Assembly: GCF_002008165.1 (NCBI RefSeq)
Contig: NZ_MRDM01000014.1
Location: 186,001 to 250,000 of the forward strand
Reading direction: 5' to 3'
Source of the DNA: Rhizobium laguerreae
Lineage (GTDB): Bacteria > Pseudomonadota > Alphaproteobacteria > Rhizobiales > Rhizobiaceae
Length of the DNA: 64,000 bases
Shown: piece after piece, positions 57,187-64,000 of the stretch
Position numbering within the stretch: position 1 is the stretch's first letter
How the letters are laid out: each line of letters opens with the position of its first letter
Notes under the pieces: generated by a model
What the model saw: the letters and a program-made list of their open reading frames with translations, nothing else
Told to the model about the DNA's origin: nothing
Databases searched by the model: none
Program-made: the position numbers and the translations under genes

Positions 57187-57355
57187 GCCAGGCCGGTCTT
57201 CTGACTGGGCGTCATCCGTCTGCCGCAGCCTTCCCGGCAAGTAGCCAGTGGCATGATGAAGCGGCAAACATCGGCCTTACAGCGTTGGGCACGTTCCGGT
57301 TTTGCACCGGATTTCCGATTCTCCCGCCTGGACGGCGGGCACCTGACGGCGCATC
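57187..57355 (-). promoter_or_regulatory. Cobalamin riboswitch upstream of bluB
   Basis: On the minus strand the leader contains, in order, CAGGTGCCC, GGGAGAATCGG, a CCGGTGC/GCACCGG-like hairpin, the B12 box GCCACTGGC (complement of 57244-57252), GGGAAGGCTGC, and GTCAGAAGACCGGCCTGG near the 3' end. This is the standard order of the AdoCbl-sensing element. It ends about 50 bp before the bluB start and probably hides the ribosome-binding site when B12 is plentiful. Confidence 0.92.
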
Positions 57356-57727
57356 TATTTCAGCAAACCGGCGCGGCGGCAAGCCGCGAACCAGATGGTT
57401 GATTCTAGCCGCGCGCCAAGCGGTGCCATCTGTCTCTTTTCTTCGGCCGGGGCGTAGGGAACACGGACGCGCGACATACCTCTTCTCCCCAGCGGGGCGA
57501 GGCAGATCTACAGCGGGCGCAATAGCGAAATAACACGTGTGTGCTCCGGCATCCCATTCTACTTTATGATTTATTCACATATCAAACACACACTGCGTTT
57601 GCGCGTTTTGGGTTGCTATCCGGACATGGGCATGAGGGCTCGTGATGTGACCGTCAGCGTGGATGCCCGTATTGAGACGCCGGTCGGGAACATCTCCGAC
57701 TGAGCCGCAATTCTAGGCTGCCGCGGA
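57356..57727. other. Intergenic region between bluB riboswitch and chemoreceptor
   Basis: About 370 bp, holding the bluB promoter and the promoter of the chemoreceptor. A 25-codon frame at 57626-57703 (MGMRARDVTVSVDARIETP and on) lies just before the chemoreceptor start but has no ribosome-binding site. I see no CtrA box, terminator or repeat. Confidence 0.5.
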
Positions 57728-59602
57728 ATGTTCCATTTTTTGAAAACGATGCCTCTGACCGCCAAGCTGGCGGCGATTATCGTTGCCGTCAACCTCTGCG
57801 GCATTTCCGCTTTCGCCACCTATACCTGGATGTACGAAACCCGGGCATTGATCGATGGCGCCAAGGCCAACTGGTCCAAGGATGTGGAGCAGTTTGCCTC
57901 TCTGGCCGCCGGCGGCGTCAAATGGGGCAAGGCGAATGCCGTCCGTGAAGCCTATTCGCTCTACCGCGACGACCCTTCGCTCGATCTCGTGCAGTTTGCC
58001 GCATTCAACACGGAGCCTGCCGCCGTAGACGCCTGGACACGCGATGGCATCAACGGTTTGCCCGCACCGGCCGATCTGGCGAAGAGCCTCAGTGCCAAGC
58101 CGGAGAAAACGACGATCGACGACAGCGGAATATCCGCCGGTGTGGTCACGATCATCGCGCCGCTCCCGCTGGATAAATCAGGCAAGGCCACCGGCTATAT
58201 CGTTACAAACTGGTCCGTCGAAAAAATCGCTGCTGAAGTCAGGCAGAAGGTTCTCATATCGCTGCTCACGCAGTCCGTGATCACCGCCTTGGCCGTCATC
58301 GCCTTCCTTCTCGCCATGCGCAGCCTTGTTGGCCGGCCCATCCGGATCATCAGCGAACGCATCAGCGCATTGCAGAAAGGCGATCTGGCTTCACCCGTGA
58401 CCTACAAGGAAAACGGCGACGAGATCGGCTTTCTGGCACGGGCATTGGAAGTTTTCCGCCACGAGGCGATTGCGAAGGTCGAAAGAGAGCAAGCCGCTGC
58501 CGAGCAGAGCGCCTCGCTCGACGCCGAACGGGCGCGCAACGCATTGTTTACGGAAGAAGCCAGCAACACCCAGCGGCTGGTCATGACCGCTCTCGCAAAA
58601 GCATTGGAAAAGCTCGCTGCAGGCGACTTCTCGATACATCTGGCCGATCTTGGTCCGGAATTCGATAAATTGCGGCAAGATTTCAACAACATGGTCGAAG
58701 CGGTCGCGGCCGCGCTGACGGAGATCAAGGCCGCCTCCGTAGCGGTTGAAGGCGGCTCCAGCGAGCTGGCCTCCTCCGCAGATCAACTCGCCAAGCGGAC
58801 CGAGCAACAGGCGGCATCATTGGAACAGACCGCTGCCGCACTGGATGAGGTGACCACCACGGTCAGAACTTCGTCGCAGCGCGCCGAAAATGCCGGGAAG
58901 CTGGTCGAGGAGACAAAGCGGAGCGCCCATGTCTCAGCGACGGTGGTGCGCGATGCAATCGGCGCGATGGACCGTATTCAGACCTCGTCTAGCCAGATCG
59001 GCCGCATCATCGGCGTCATCGATGAAATCGCGTTTCAGACGAACCTGCTGGCGCTGAATGCCGGCGTCGAAGCCGCGCGTGCCGGCGAGGCCGGCAAGGG
59101 TTTTGCGGTTGTCGCGCAGGAAGTGCGTGAACTCGCCCAGCGGTCGGCAAATGCGGCAAAGGAAATCAAGAACCTTATCAACGTATCCGGCCAGGAAGTT
59201 GCCGCGGGCGTCGGGCTGGTGAACGAAACCGGCGACGCCTTGCTGAAGATCGAGGAGCAGATCAACCGCATCAGCGACAGTATCGCTTCCATCGTCCAGT
59301 CCTATCGCGAACAGGCGACGGGCCTGCAGGAAATCAACGGTGCGATCAACCAGATGGATCAGGCGACGCAGCAGAACGCGGCAATGGTCGAGGAAACCAA
59401 CGCGGCCTGCCAGGAACTGCTTCAGCAGGGACGCCTTCTGCAGGACTCGGCCGGCAGGTTCGTCGTCGGCGCATCTACCGCCAGCCAGCCCAAACCCGTT
59501 CAAGCTGCCCGCCAACCGCGTCCCGAGCCCCGAGTCTTCACGCAGCGACATGTAGGCAATGCCGCCGTTGCCGCTGCTCCCGGTGCCTGGGAGGAGTTCT
59601 GA
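57728..59602 (+). CDS. Methyl-accepting chemotaxis protein with C-terminal WEEF tether
   Basis: 624 residues (another possible start at 57749). Membrane segment 1 is AAIIVAVNLCGISAFATYTW; a periplasmic sensing region of about 150 residues follows; segment 2 is LLTQSVITALAVIAFLLAM. HAMP follows directly (LVGRPIRIISERISALQKGDLASPV), then a second HAMP-like linker (ALEKLAAGDFSIHLADLG). The signalling hairpin tip is EIAFQTNLLALNAGVEAARAG. The C-terminus GAWEEF is a CheR/CheB-docking pentapeptide. A secreted protein gene follows 60 bp downstream. Confidence 0.94.
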   Translation: MFHFLKTMPLTAKLAAIIVAVNLCGISAFATYTWMYETRALIDGAKANWSKDVEQFASLAAGGVKWGKANAVREAYSLYRDDPSLDLVQFAAFNTEPAAVDAWTRDGINGLPAPADLAKSLSAKPEKTTIDDSGISAGVVTIIAPLPLDKSGKATGYIVTNWSVEKIAAEVRQKVLISLLTQSVITALAVIAFLLAMRSLVGRPIRIISERISALQKGDLASPVTYKENGDEIGFLARALEVFRHEAIAKVEREQAAAEQSASLDAERARNALFTEEASNTQRLVMTALAKALEKLAAGDFSIHLADLGPEFDKLRQDFNNMVEAVAAALTEIKAASVAVEGGSSELASSADQLAKRTEQQAASLEQTAAALDEVTTTVRTSSQRAENAGKLVEETKRSAHVSATVVRDAIGAMDRIQTSSSQIGRIIGVIDEIAFQTNLLALNAGVEAARAGEAGKGFAVVAQEVRELAQRSANAAKEIKNLINVSGQEVAAGVGLVNETGDALLKIEEQINRISDSIASIVQSYREQATGLQEINGAINQMDQATQQNAAMVEETNAACQELLQQGRLLQDSAGRFVVGASTASQPKPVQAARQPRPEPRVFTQRHVGNAAVAAAPGAWEEF

Positions 59603-59662
59603 CGTCGTCTGCATCCGATAAGCCGTAGTTCTCAGCAACCTATAATCAGGAAGGAAACACTT

Positions 59663-60244
59663 ATGAAGAAAATCGTGCCCGCATTTCTTTTGGCCTGCGC
59701 TGCATTTGCCGTGCCCGTGGGCGTATCCATGGCGCAGGATGCCAAGCTTGCCCCGATCTCCGACTACGTGACGAGCGACGTCAAGCCCTGGCTCAACGAC
59801 CCTGCCATCATCGAGGCTGTCAAGGCGCAGAACGCTGCCAACGCCAATCTCAGCGCGGGTGATGTTGACGCCCTCGACAAGAAGTGGCGTGCCGAAGTCG
59901 ATGGCTCCGACCACTCGATGATCGACGGCGTGCTCAACAATGCACTGTCGAAATTCCTTCAGGGAAAGAAGGAAGCTTCCGGCGGCAAGATCACGGAAAT
60001 CTTCGTCATGGATGCAAAGGGGCTGAATGTCGGTCAAAGCGACACAACATCGGATTATTGGCAGGGCGACGAGGGCAAGTTCCAGAAGTCTTTTGGCGCC
60101 GGCAAGGAAGCCGTCTTCGTCGATGAGATCGAAAAGGATGAGTCGACCCAGACACTGCAGTCGCAGGCAAGTGTGACGATATCCGACGACAAGGGAACGC
60201 CGATCGGCGCCATCACCGTCGGTGTGAACGTCGACGCTCTCTGA
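59663..60244 (+). CDS. Small secreted sensor-like protein paired with the chemoreceptor
   Basis: 193 residues with a strong AGGAAGG site. Signal peptide MKKIVPAFLLACAAFAVPV, cleaved after VSMA. The mature part reads like a single PDC/Cache-type periplasmic domain without membrane anchor: helix-rich start (YVTSDVKPWLNDPAIIEAVK), strand EIFVMDAKGLNVGQSDTTSDYWQGDEGKFQ, and last strands ITVGVNVDAL. The DTTSDYWQGDE block matches the ligand-pocket pattern of such sensors. It may present a ligand to the adjacent receptor; this is inference from position. Confidence 0.78.
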   Translation: MKKIVPAFLLACAAFAVPVGVSMAQDAKLAPISDYVTSDVKPWLNDPAIIEAVKAQNAANANLSAGDVDALDKKWRAEVDGSDHSMIDGVLNNALSKFLQGKKEASGGKITEIFVMDAKGLNVGQSDTTSDYWQGDEGKFQKSFGAGKEAVFVDEIEKDESTQTLQSQASVTISDDKGTPIGAITVGVNVDAL

Positions 60245-60276
60245 GCTCGGGACCTACATTCGAAAGCAATGAAAAC

Positions 60277-60314
60277 GCATATCGCCCGGAGCATACACAG
60301 TTCGGGCGATATGC
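60277..60314 (+). terminator. Hairpin after the secreted-protein gene
   Basis: A perfect 12-bp stem, GCATATCGCCCG (60277-60288) and CGGGCGATATGC (60303-60314), 33 bp past the stop. No U-run follows, so it may protect the transcript end rather than terminate. Confidence 0.55.
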
Positions 60315-60459
60315 ATAAACAAAGACTTGCAAGACGTCAGATGAGCGAGATCGAGTGCGACTTGTCTTCCTCGGGGAGTATGGTGCCCCGCAAGAGCATC
60401 AGCTTTTCAGGCAGCAAATTCTACGTGACAATGCCTAGTCTTGGCGCTACACACGCCTC

Positions 60460-60534
60460 ATGTCGATCACCTCAATCTACGCCTCGCGATTTTATTGGTA
60501 CCGCTGCTCCCAGCGGATGCGGGTCCATGCGTAA
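60460..60534 (+). CDS. AroG leader peptide (24 residues, Phe-Tyr-Trp-Tyr run)
   Basis: A 24-codon frame, MSITSIYASR then FYWY then RCSQRMRVHA, ending TAA 92 bp before the aroG start. Five of 24 codons are aromatic: Tyr7 and the consecutive Phe11, Tyr12, Trp13, Tyr14 (60490-60501). No obvious ribosome-binding site precedes the ATG, so the start is the weak point. The codon cluster lies right before the pause hairpin described in the attenuator entry, as expected for a leader that senses charged tRNA-Phe, -Tyr and -Trp. Confidence 0.75.
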   Translation: MSITSIYASRFYWYRCSQRMRVHA

Positions 60535-60592
60535 CTGAATTCGACGCGACGACAACCCGAACAGCCGCTAGTCTACCTGGCGGCTTTTTTTG
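60501..60592 (+). promoter_or_regulatory. Transcription attenuator of aroG
   Basis: Pause hairpin: CCGCTG (60501-60506) with CAGCGG (60511-60516), immediately after the aromatic codons. Terminator: AGCCGCTAG (60563-60571) with CTGGCGGCT (60577-60585), followed by seven T. Alternative antiterminator: AGCGG and CGGG within 60512-60523 can pair with CCCG (60556-60559) and CCGCT (60565-60569), which would break the terminator. A ribosome stalled at the aromatic codons would block the pause hairpin and allow the antiterminator. Confidence 0.8.
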
Positions 60593-60626
60593 TTCCGCGC
60601 GGGTATGACCAAACAGGAGCCATACC

Positions 60627-61694
60627 GTGTCTAATACCATTGATGATCTACGTATCGTCGAGATCACCCCGCTGACCAACCCCGCCGATATCATTGCGGA
60701 AATCCACCGAAATCCTGCTGTCACCGAGACGGTGACCAGCAATCGTGATGCGATCCACAAGATTCTCCAAGGCGAGGACGATCGCCTGATCGTCGTCATC
60801 GGCCCCTGCTCCATCCACGACCCTGTCGCCGCCCGGGAGTACGCCGCGCGGCTGGAAGAGCAGCGGCGTCGCTTCGCCGGCGATCTCGAGATCGTCATGC
60901 GCGTCTATTTCGAAAAACCCCGCACGACCGTCGGCTGGAAGGGCCTGATAAACGATCCGCATCTCGACGGCAGCTACCGTATCGAGGAGGGGCTGAGGAT
61001 TGCGAGACGCCTGCTGCTCGATATCAATGCCATGGGTCTTCCGGCCGGCGTCGAATTCCTCGACACGATCACGCCGCAATATATTGCCGATCTCGTCAGC
61101 TGGGGTGCGATCGGCGCGCGCACCACCGAAAGCCAGATCCATCGCCAGCTAGCCTCCGGCCTCTCCTGCCCGATCGGCTTCAAGAACGGCACCGACGGCG
61201 GCGTGCGTGTGGCGCTCGATGCGATTCTCGCCGCCTCGCAGCCGCATCACTTTCCGGCGGTGACCAAGGACGGACAGGCGGCGATCGCTTCGACGAGGGG
61301 CAATGAGGACTGCCACATCATCCTACGCGGCGGCAAACGGCCGAACTATGAAGCGGCCGATGTCGAAGCGGTGACCGGCGAAGCCGTCAGGCTCGGCGTC
61401 GCCCCGCGCATCCTCATCGATGCCAGCCACGCCAACAGCGACAAGAACCCGATGAACCAGCCGCTCGTTGTCAAATCCGTGGCAGCGCAGATTGCCGCCG
61501 GCAACAACGACATCAAGGGCATGATGATCGAAAGCAACCTCGTTGCCGGCCGCCAGGACCTCGTTTCCGGCAAGCCGCTGGTTTACGGCCAGTCCATCAC
61601 CGACGGCTGCATCGACTGGGATATGTCGGTGGCGACGCTGGAAGACCTGGCGCAGTCCGCCCGCGCCCGGCGCAAGGCAGCCGTCGCAGCCTGA
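60627..61694 (+). CDS. aroG: 3-deoxy-7-phosphoheptulonate (DAHP) synthase, type I
   Basis: 355 residues from a GTG start with AGGAG 8 bp upstream. It condenses phosphoenolpyruvate and erythrose 4-phosphate, the first step of aromatic amino-acid synthesis. Type I AroFGH motifs are visible: VVIGPCSIHDP, FEKPRTTVGWKGLINDP, GARTTESQIHRQLASGL, GFKNGTDGG, DASHANSDKNP and MIESNLVAGRQ. The N-terminal extension that binds the feedback amino acid is present. Its leader has an aromatic attenuator, so it is probably controlled by charged tRNA-Phe/Tyr/Trp. Confidence 0.96.
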   Translation: MSNTIDDLRIVEITPLTNPADIIAEIHRNPAVTETVTSNRDAIHKILQGEDDRLIVVIGPCSIHDPVAAREYAARLEEQRRRFAGDLEIVMRVYFEKPRTTVGWKGLINDPHLDGSYRIEEGLRIARRLLLDINAMGLPAGVEFLDTITPQYIADLVSWGAIGARTTESQIHRQLASGLSCPIGFKNGTDGGVRVALDAILAASQPHHFPAVTKDGQAAIASTRGNEDCHIILRGGKRPNYEAADVEAVTGEAVRLGVAPRILIDASHANSDKNPMNQPLVVKSVAAQIAAGNNDIKGMMIESNLVAGRQDLVSGKPLVYGQSITDGCIDWDMSVATLEDLAQSARARRKAAVAA

Positions 61695-61778
61695 TAGTCA
61701 GCATTAAAAGCAGCGGGCAGAAACCCGCCGCCCATTACAGGGCGGTGGGGGCAACCCGGTTATCTCACGGGTACGCCG

Positions 61779-62265
61779 ATGGCGACGCTGCCGTTGACTG
61801 TGACCGCCAGTTCATGCCCATTCATCCCAACGAGCTACAGCCGCCAAATGCAGGTGTCTGATGATGGAGCGACCAGATGGGCCGACACAGGCGCATCTTT
61901 CGCGAGCACGTCATTTGTCGTCGGAGCCGGCTTGGTCGGAAAATACCTTCGTCTTGTGGAGACGGCTATCAACGGTGCTCAATCCATCGTCACCACTACG
62001 CCGGTGCTCGGGCCTGTCGTCGCATTCGTGGCGCTGGCCGCAATGCCGCTCGCGATGGGCGCTAAGTTCGCCGCAATTGCCGACAGCCAGGTCGGCTATA
62101 ACAATTACTATGGCGCTGATGATGGTACCGGTGGGCTGGTTGGAACCAAGGCCAATATCAGATTTCTCGTCCAATCATCCGCGAAGCCGCCGATCCCCAA
62201 GCAGCGCCCCGCCATCATGGGCGGAGCTCGGGACCGGATCACCGGCACGCGGAATAGGAGTAGAT
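61779..62265 (+). pseudogene. Fragment of a repeat-domain surface or tail protein
   Basis: The frame carries VSDDGATRWADTGASFASTSF and VVGAGLVGKYLRLVETAINGAQ, which look like one Ig-like repeat of large phage-tail or surface proteins (pattern S-D-D-G-x-T-W-x-D-T-G then V-G-x-Y-L-R). A hydrophobic segment and an ordinary tail follow, and the frame then runs through the opposite-strand gene at 62266. No start with ribosome-binding site and no full domain set is present, so I read it as a remnant. It opens about 85 bp after aroG. Confidence 0.45.
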
Positions 62266-62829
62266 TTAATAGAGCCATGGATGCATTGAATCGGGCTCGT
62301 GTTCCGTCGAGACCCTGTAATAGGTACGCATGTCGTCGCGCTCTTTTTCGTAAGTCCACTTCAAGCCCCATCTGCATTCTTGCGTCATGCACTCACGGCT
62401 CTTCGATTCGAACATATCGAGTTGAAATGCCTCGCCATTGATTTCGCCGGTAATCGAGCCGGTTTTCCCCTTATCCTTCGATATGAGTTCAAACGCCCCT
62501 GCTCGACCATCCAGACAGTAGATCTTCCCGCGGTAGGTTCGCTCGCCGGTCTCCAGCTTCCAGAAATTCGTCTTCACCTGCGATACGCTGTAGCGACCCT
62601 TGCATTGCTGCCTTTCGGCCGAGCCGATCTCAATCGTCCCCCCCATCTCCTCACTCTCGTTCCTAGCAGTCACCTTTCCGAGCACCGGAGTACCCGTTGC
62701 GAGGTAGCTTCCCTCGACGCCACGGACAAAAAGATATGAACATCCGGCGAGCGTGAAACCCGTTGCCACCAAGGAGCCGGCGACCGTGAAACCACGCAGC
62801 GTCCACGCGCATCTCAAGACAGCCAGCAA
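62266..62829 (-). CDS. Small lipoprotein, family unknown
   Basis: 187 residues if started at the TTG at 62829, which has a perfect GGAGG 7 bp upstream. The resulting signal sequence RCAWTLRGFTVAGSLVATGF ends in the lipobox LAGC, giving a lipidated Cys near residue 30. The mature protein has four more cysteines, one pair in RECMTQECRWG, and a GTIEIGSAERQQCKGRYSV segment that looks beta-rich. The frame continues upstream to 62982. No recognised domain; neighbours are fragments and orphans. Confidence 0.6.
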   Translation of the reverse strand: MLAVLRCAWTLRGFTVAGSLVATGFTLAGCSYLFVRGVEGSYLATGTPVLGKVTARNESEEMGGTIEIGSAERQQCKGRYSVSQVKTNFWKLETGERTYRGKIYCLDGRAGAFELISKDKGKTGSITGEINGEAFQLDMFESKSRECMTQECRWGLKWTYEKERDDMRTYYRVSTEHEPDSMHPWLY

Positions 62830-63014
62830 GTCTATACCTCCAGGTTCATCCTCATGTTCGCGGATGCCAAAAGAGCGGGTTGGAGCGGTGGGCGACCAGT
62901 CGTTACCAGCCAGAATAGCACTGATATTCAGGTCACAATATTTCCCCCACAATTTGGAAGATGAATAAATGCCACAGCTCATCTTGAAATAGAATACCCG
63001 TCCGCTTCGGCAAG

Positions 63015-63278
63015 TTACACGGAACTGGAGGCAGCAACTGCAATCAAACCTTGGGAGCCCCCAATCACCCCCTCAAGCGTGCGCATCAGCGATTCGAAGA
63101 TGAGGCCGGGCGCGACGTTATTACGCACACTGTGACGTGCAATCCTGCCGAATAAACTTTTTCGATAGGGGACGCATGCCTGCAAAAACTCTTCCATCTC
63201 CACCTTGGTGGAGAGTAGCGATTGCGTTGATCGTAGTTCCCTAAATCGCGTCCTTCGCATACGCTGTTTACAGCCCAC
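63015..63278 (-). CDS. Small hypothetical protein, doubtful
   Basis: An 87-codon frame starting at 63278, Arg-rich at the N-terminus (GCKQRMRRTRFRELRST) with an amphipathic end (LMRTLEGVIGGSQGLIAVAA). No clear ribosome-binding site, no known family. It overlaps only intergenic sequence on the other strand until 63205. I list it because the stretch would otherwise be empty; it may not be expressed. Confidence 0.25.
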   Translation of the reverse strand: MGCKQRMRRTRFRELRSTQSLLSTKVEMEEFLQACVPYRKSLFGRIARHSVRNNVAPGLIFESLMRTLEGVIGGSQGLIAVAASSSV

Positions 63279-63294
63279 TGTGGGCCCGCCGGAT

Positions 63295-63741
63295 ATGACC
63301 GAGCGCGTTATTGGTGCGTATCCGCCAAGTGCTGTGTTGGGGATCCCATTGCTATTCTACCTCAGGCGGCGTGTAGGGCCGCCCCTTGCAAATTGCGCGA
63401 TGGTTGGAGCCTTTGTTGCGACCTTCACCTGGATGTGCCTAGTTGCATTTTTCGGCGCTGACGAGGCCTATGCTGGTGACCACATCACTTACCGAAACGG
63501 CATGATGACATGGTGGGGATTGCTAGAGACCGTCAAATCGCTCGCAGTGACAGCTGTATCGGCTTTGCTGCTGGTGGACTGTTCTGGCTGGTGGCCGCCG
63601 CTGGCGTTAAAAGACAGCCCGTTTCTGAAACGGTTCCAAGCAAAGTGTTCGAGTAGGGGTCTCTCGATATCATCAAATACCCACCACCCCATCATAAAAT
63701 GGCGGTGCGCCCGTCTCAAGATCTCACCGGAAAATACCTGA
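63295..63741 (+). CDS. Small hypothetical membrane protein
   Basis: 148 residues from the ATG at 63295 (MTERVIGAYPPSAVLGIPLL). Three hydrophobic segments are visible: SAVLGIPLLFYL, MVGAFVATFTWMCLVAFFG and SLAVTAVSALLLVDCSGWW. The charged tail (RCARLKISPENT) is encoded where the opposite-strand TolB-like gene ends (26-bp convergent overlap). Codon use is less GC3-biased than in the core genes nearby. No named family recognised. Confidence 0.45.
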   Translation: MTERVIGAYPPSAVLGIPLLFYLRRRVGPPLANCAMVGAFVATFTWMCLVAFFGADEAYAGDHITYRNGMMTWWGLLETVKSLAVTAVSALLLVDCSGWWPPLALKDSPFLKRFQAKCSSRGLSISSNTHHPIIKWRCARLKISPENT

Positions 63742-64000
63742 CATAGGCGAATTCCTCGCCGTCAGGAGACCAACAGGGCACGTTGATCGTGCCCTGCCCG
63801 CCGAAAAGCTCGAACAGCGTCTTCAGATTGCCGCCGTCCATGTCCATCAGCCGCAGCCGCACGTCGAGGTCCCGCGGATGGTCGAACACCGATGGGTCGT
63901 AGGATAGGAGCAGCACCATGTCGTTGTTGGGCGACGGATGGGCGAACCAATTGCCCTGATTGTCCGAAGTCACCTGCTCGAGCCCGGTGCCATCGGGATG
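63716..64000 (-). CDS. TolB-like beta-propeller (PD40) protein, C-terminal part
   Basis: Open from the window edge to the stop at 63716, about 94 residues of the C-terminus. It contains PD40/TolB-type blades: EQVTSDNQGNWFAHPSPNND, then RLRLMDMDGGNLKTLFELFG, then NVPCWSPDGEEFAYVRY. The pattern W-x-P-D-G-x-E-F-A-Y is typical of WD40-like beta-propeller repeats that bind peptides or sugars in the periplasm. The N-terminal part lies outside the window, so enzyme or binding role cannot be told. Confidence 0.75.
   Translation of the reverse strand, partial: HPDGTGLEQVTSDNQGNWFAHPSPNNDMVLLLSYDPSVFDHPRDLDVRLRLMDMDGGNLKTLFELFGGQGTINVPCWSPDGEEFAYVRYFPVRS

Noticed and set aside
57626..57703. 25-codon frame as a leader peptide for the chemoreceptor
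   Set aside because: No ribosome-binding site, no codon cluster and no hairpin-terminator after it.
61779..62441. Intact 220-residue gene after aroG
   Set aside because: The second half runs antisense to a lipoprotein with a good signal sequence and ribosome-binding site, and the first half is only one repeat domain.
61695..64000. Prophage or integrative element
   Set aside because: No integrase, attachment repeats, tRNA gene or structural phage genes are visible.

Overview
The window looks like chromosomal DNA from a fast-growing rhizobium, probably the Rhizobium etli / R. leguminosarum group. Evidence: high GC with strong GC3 bias, a recA promoter carrying the rhizobial TTG-N11-CAA operator, a Rhizobiales-type giant coiled-coil polar growth protein, the hybrid cell-cycle kinase CckA, a 770-residue malic enzyme of the rhizobial Dme/Tme type, and several intergenic palindromes typical of this genus. 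I found no rRNA, tRNA, CRISPR array, integrase or transposase. Most of the window is core genome; only about 61.7-63.8 kb looks accessory.

Layout. 0-5 kb: partial FUSC membrane protein, a small exported protein, icd, a GNAT acetyltransferase, a glutathione S-transferase and a frameshifted AraC/GyrI-type regulator. 5-11.5 kb: alaS and recA (minus strand), then a psuK-psuG pseudouridine catabolism pair. 11.5-17.5 kb: cckA, a divergent FliO-like protein, a DUF1062 protein and dksA. 17.5-24 kb: a SixA-like phosphatase, the ycjX-ycjF pair, an exported protein, the folP-folB-folK operon and a DUF922 protease-like protein. 24-33 kb: a predicted small RNA, a 2Fe-2S ferredoxin, an HPt protein and, across a region holding a perfect CtrA box, a 2377-residue protein resembling the Agrobacterium growth-pole-ring protein GPR. 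33-44 kb: an isochorismatase-like hydrolase, a stand-alone class II aminoacyl-tRNA synthetase core, a D,D-carboxypeptidase, an Mla-type lipid transport operon, a dipeptide epimerase, an MFS transporter, an LpxH-like phosphatase and a histidine phosphatase. 44-51 kb: an RND efflux pump with a divergent TetR repressor and an 18-bp palindromic operator, then a berberine-bridge-type flavoenzyme. 51-61.7 kb: malic enzyme, RNase HI, a DUF2865 protein, an SDR, bluB with a cobalamin riboswitch, a chemoreceptor with a small secreted partner, and a DAHP synthase preceded by an aromatic-amino-acid attenuator. 61.7-64 kb: gene fragments, small orphans and the C-terminal part of a TolB-like propeller protein.

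Themes. Cell cycle and polar envelope growth recur: CckA, a CtrA box and CcrM (GANTC) site in front of the GPR-like gene, an HPt protein, a D,D-carboxypeptidase, an L-Ala-D/L-Glu-type epimerase and Mla lipid transport. The most notable new observation is the aroG leader: a 24-codon reading frame with consecutive Phe-Tyr-Trp-Tyr codons, a pause hairpin, a possible antiterminator and a strong terminator in classical attenuation order.
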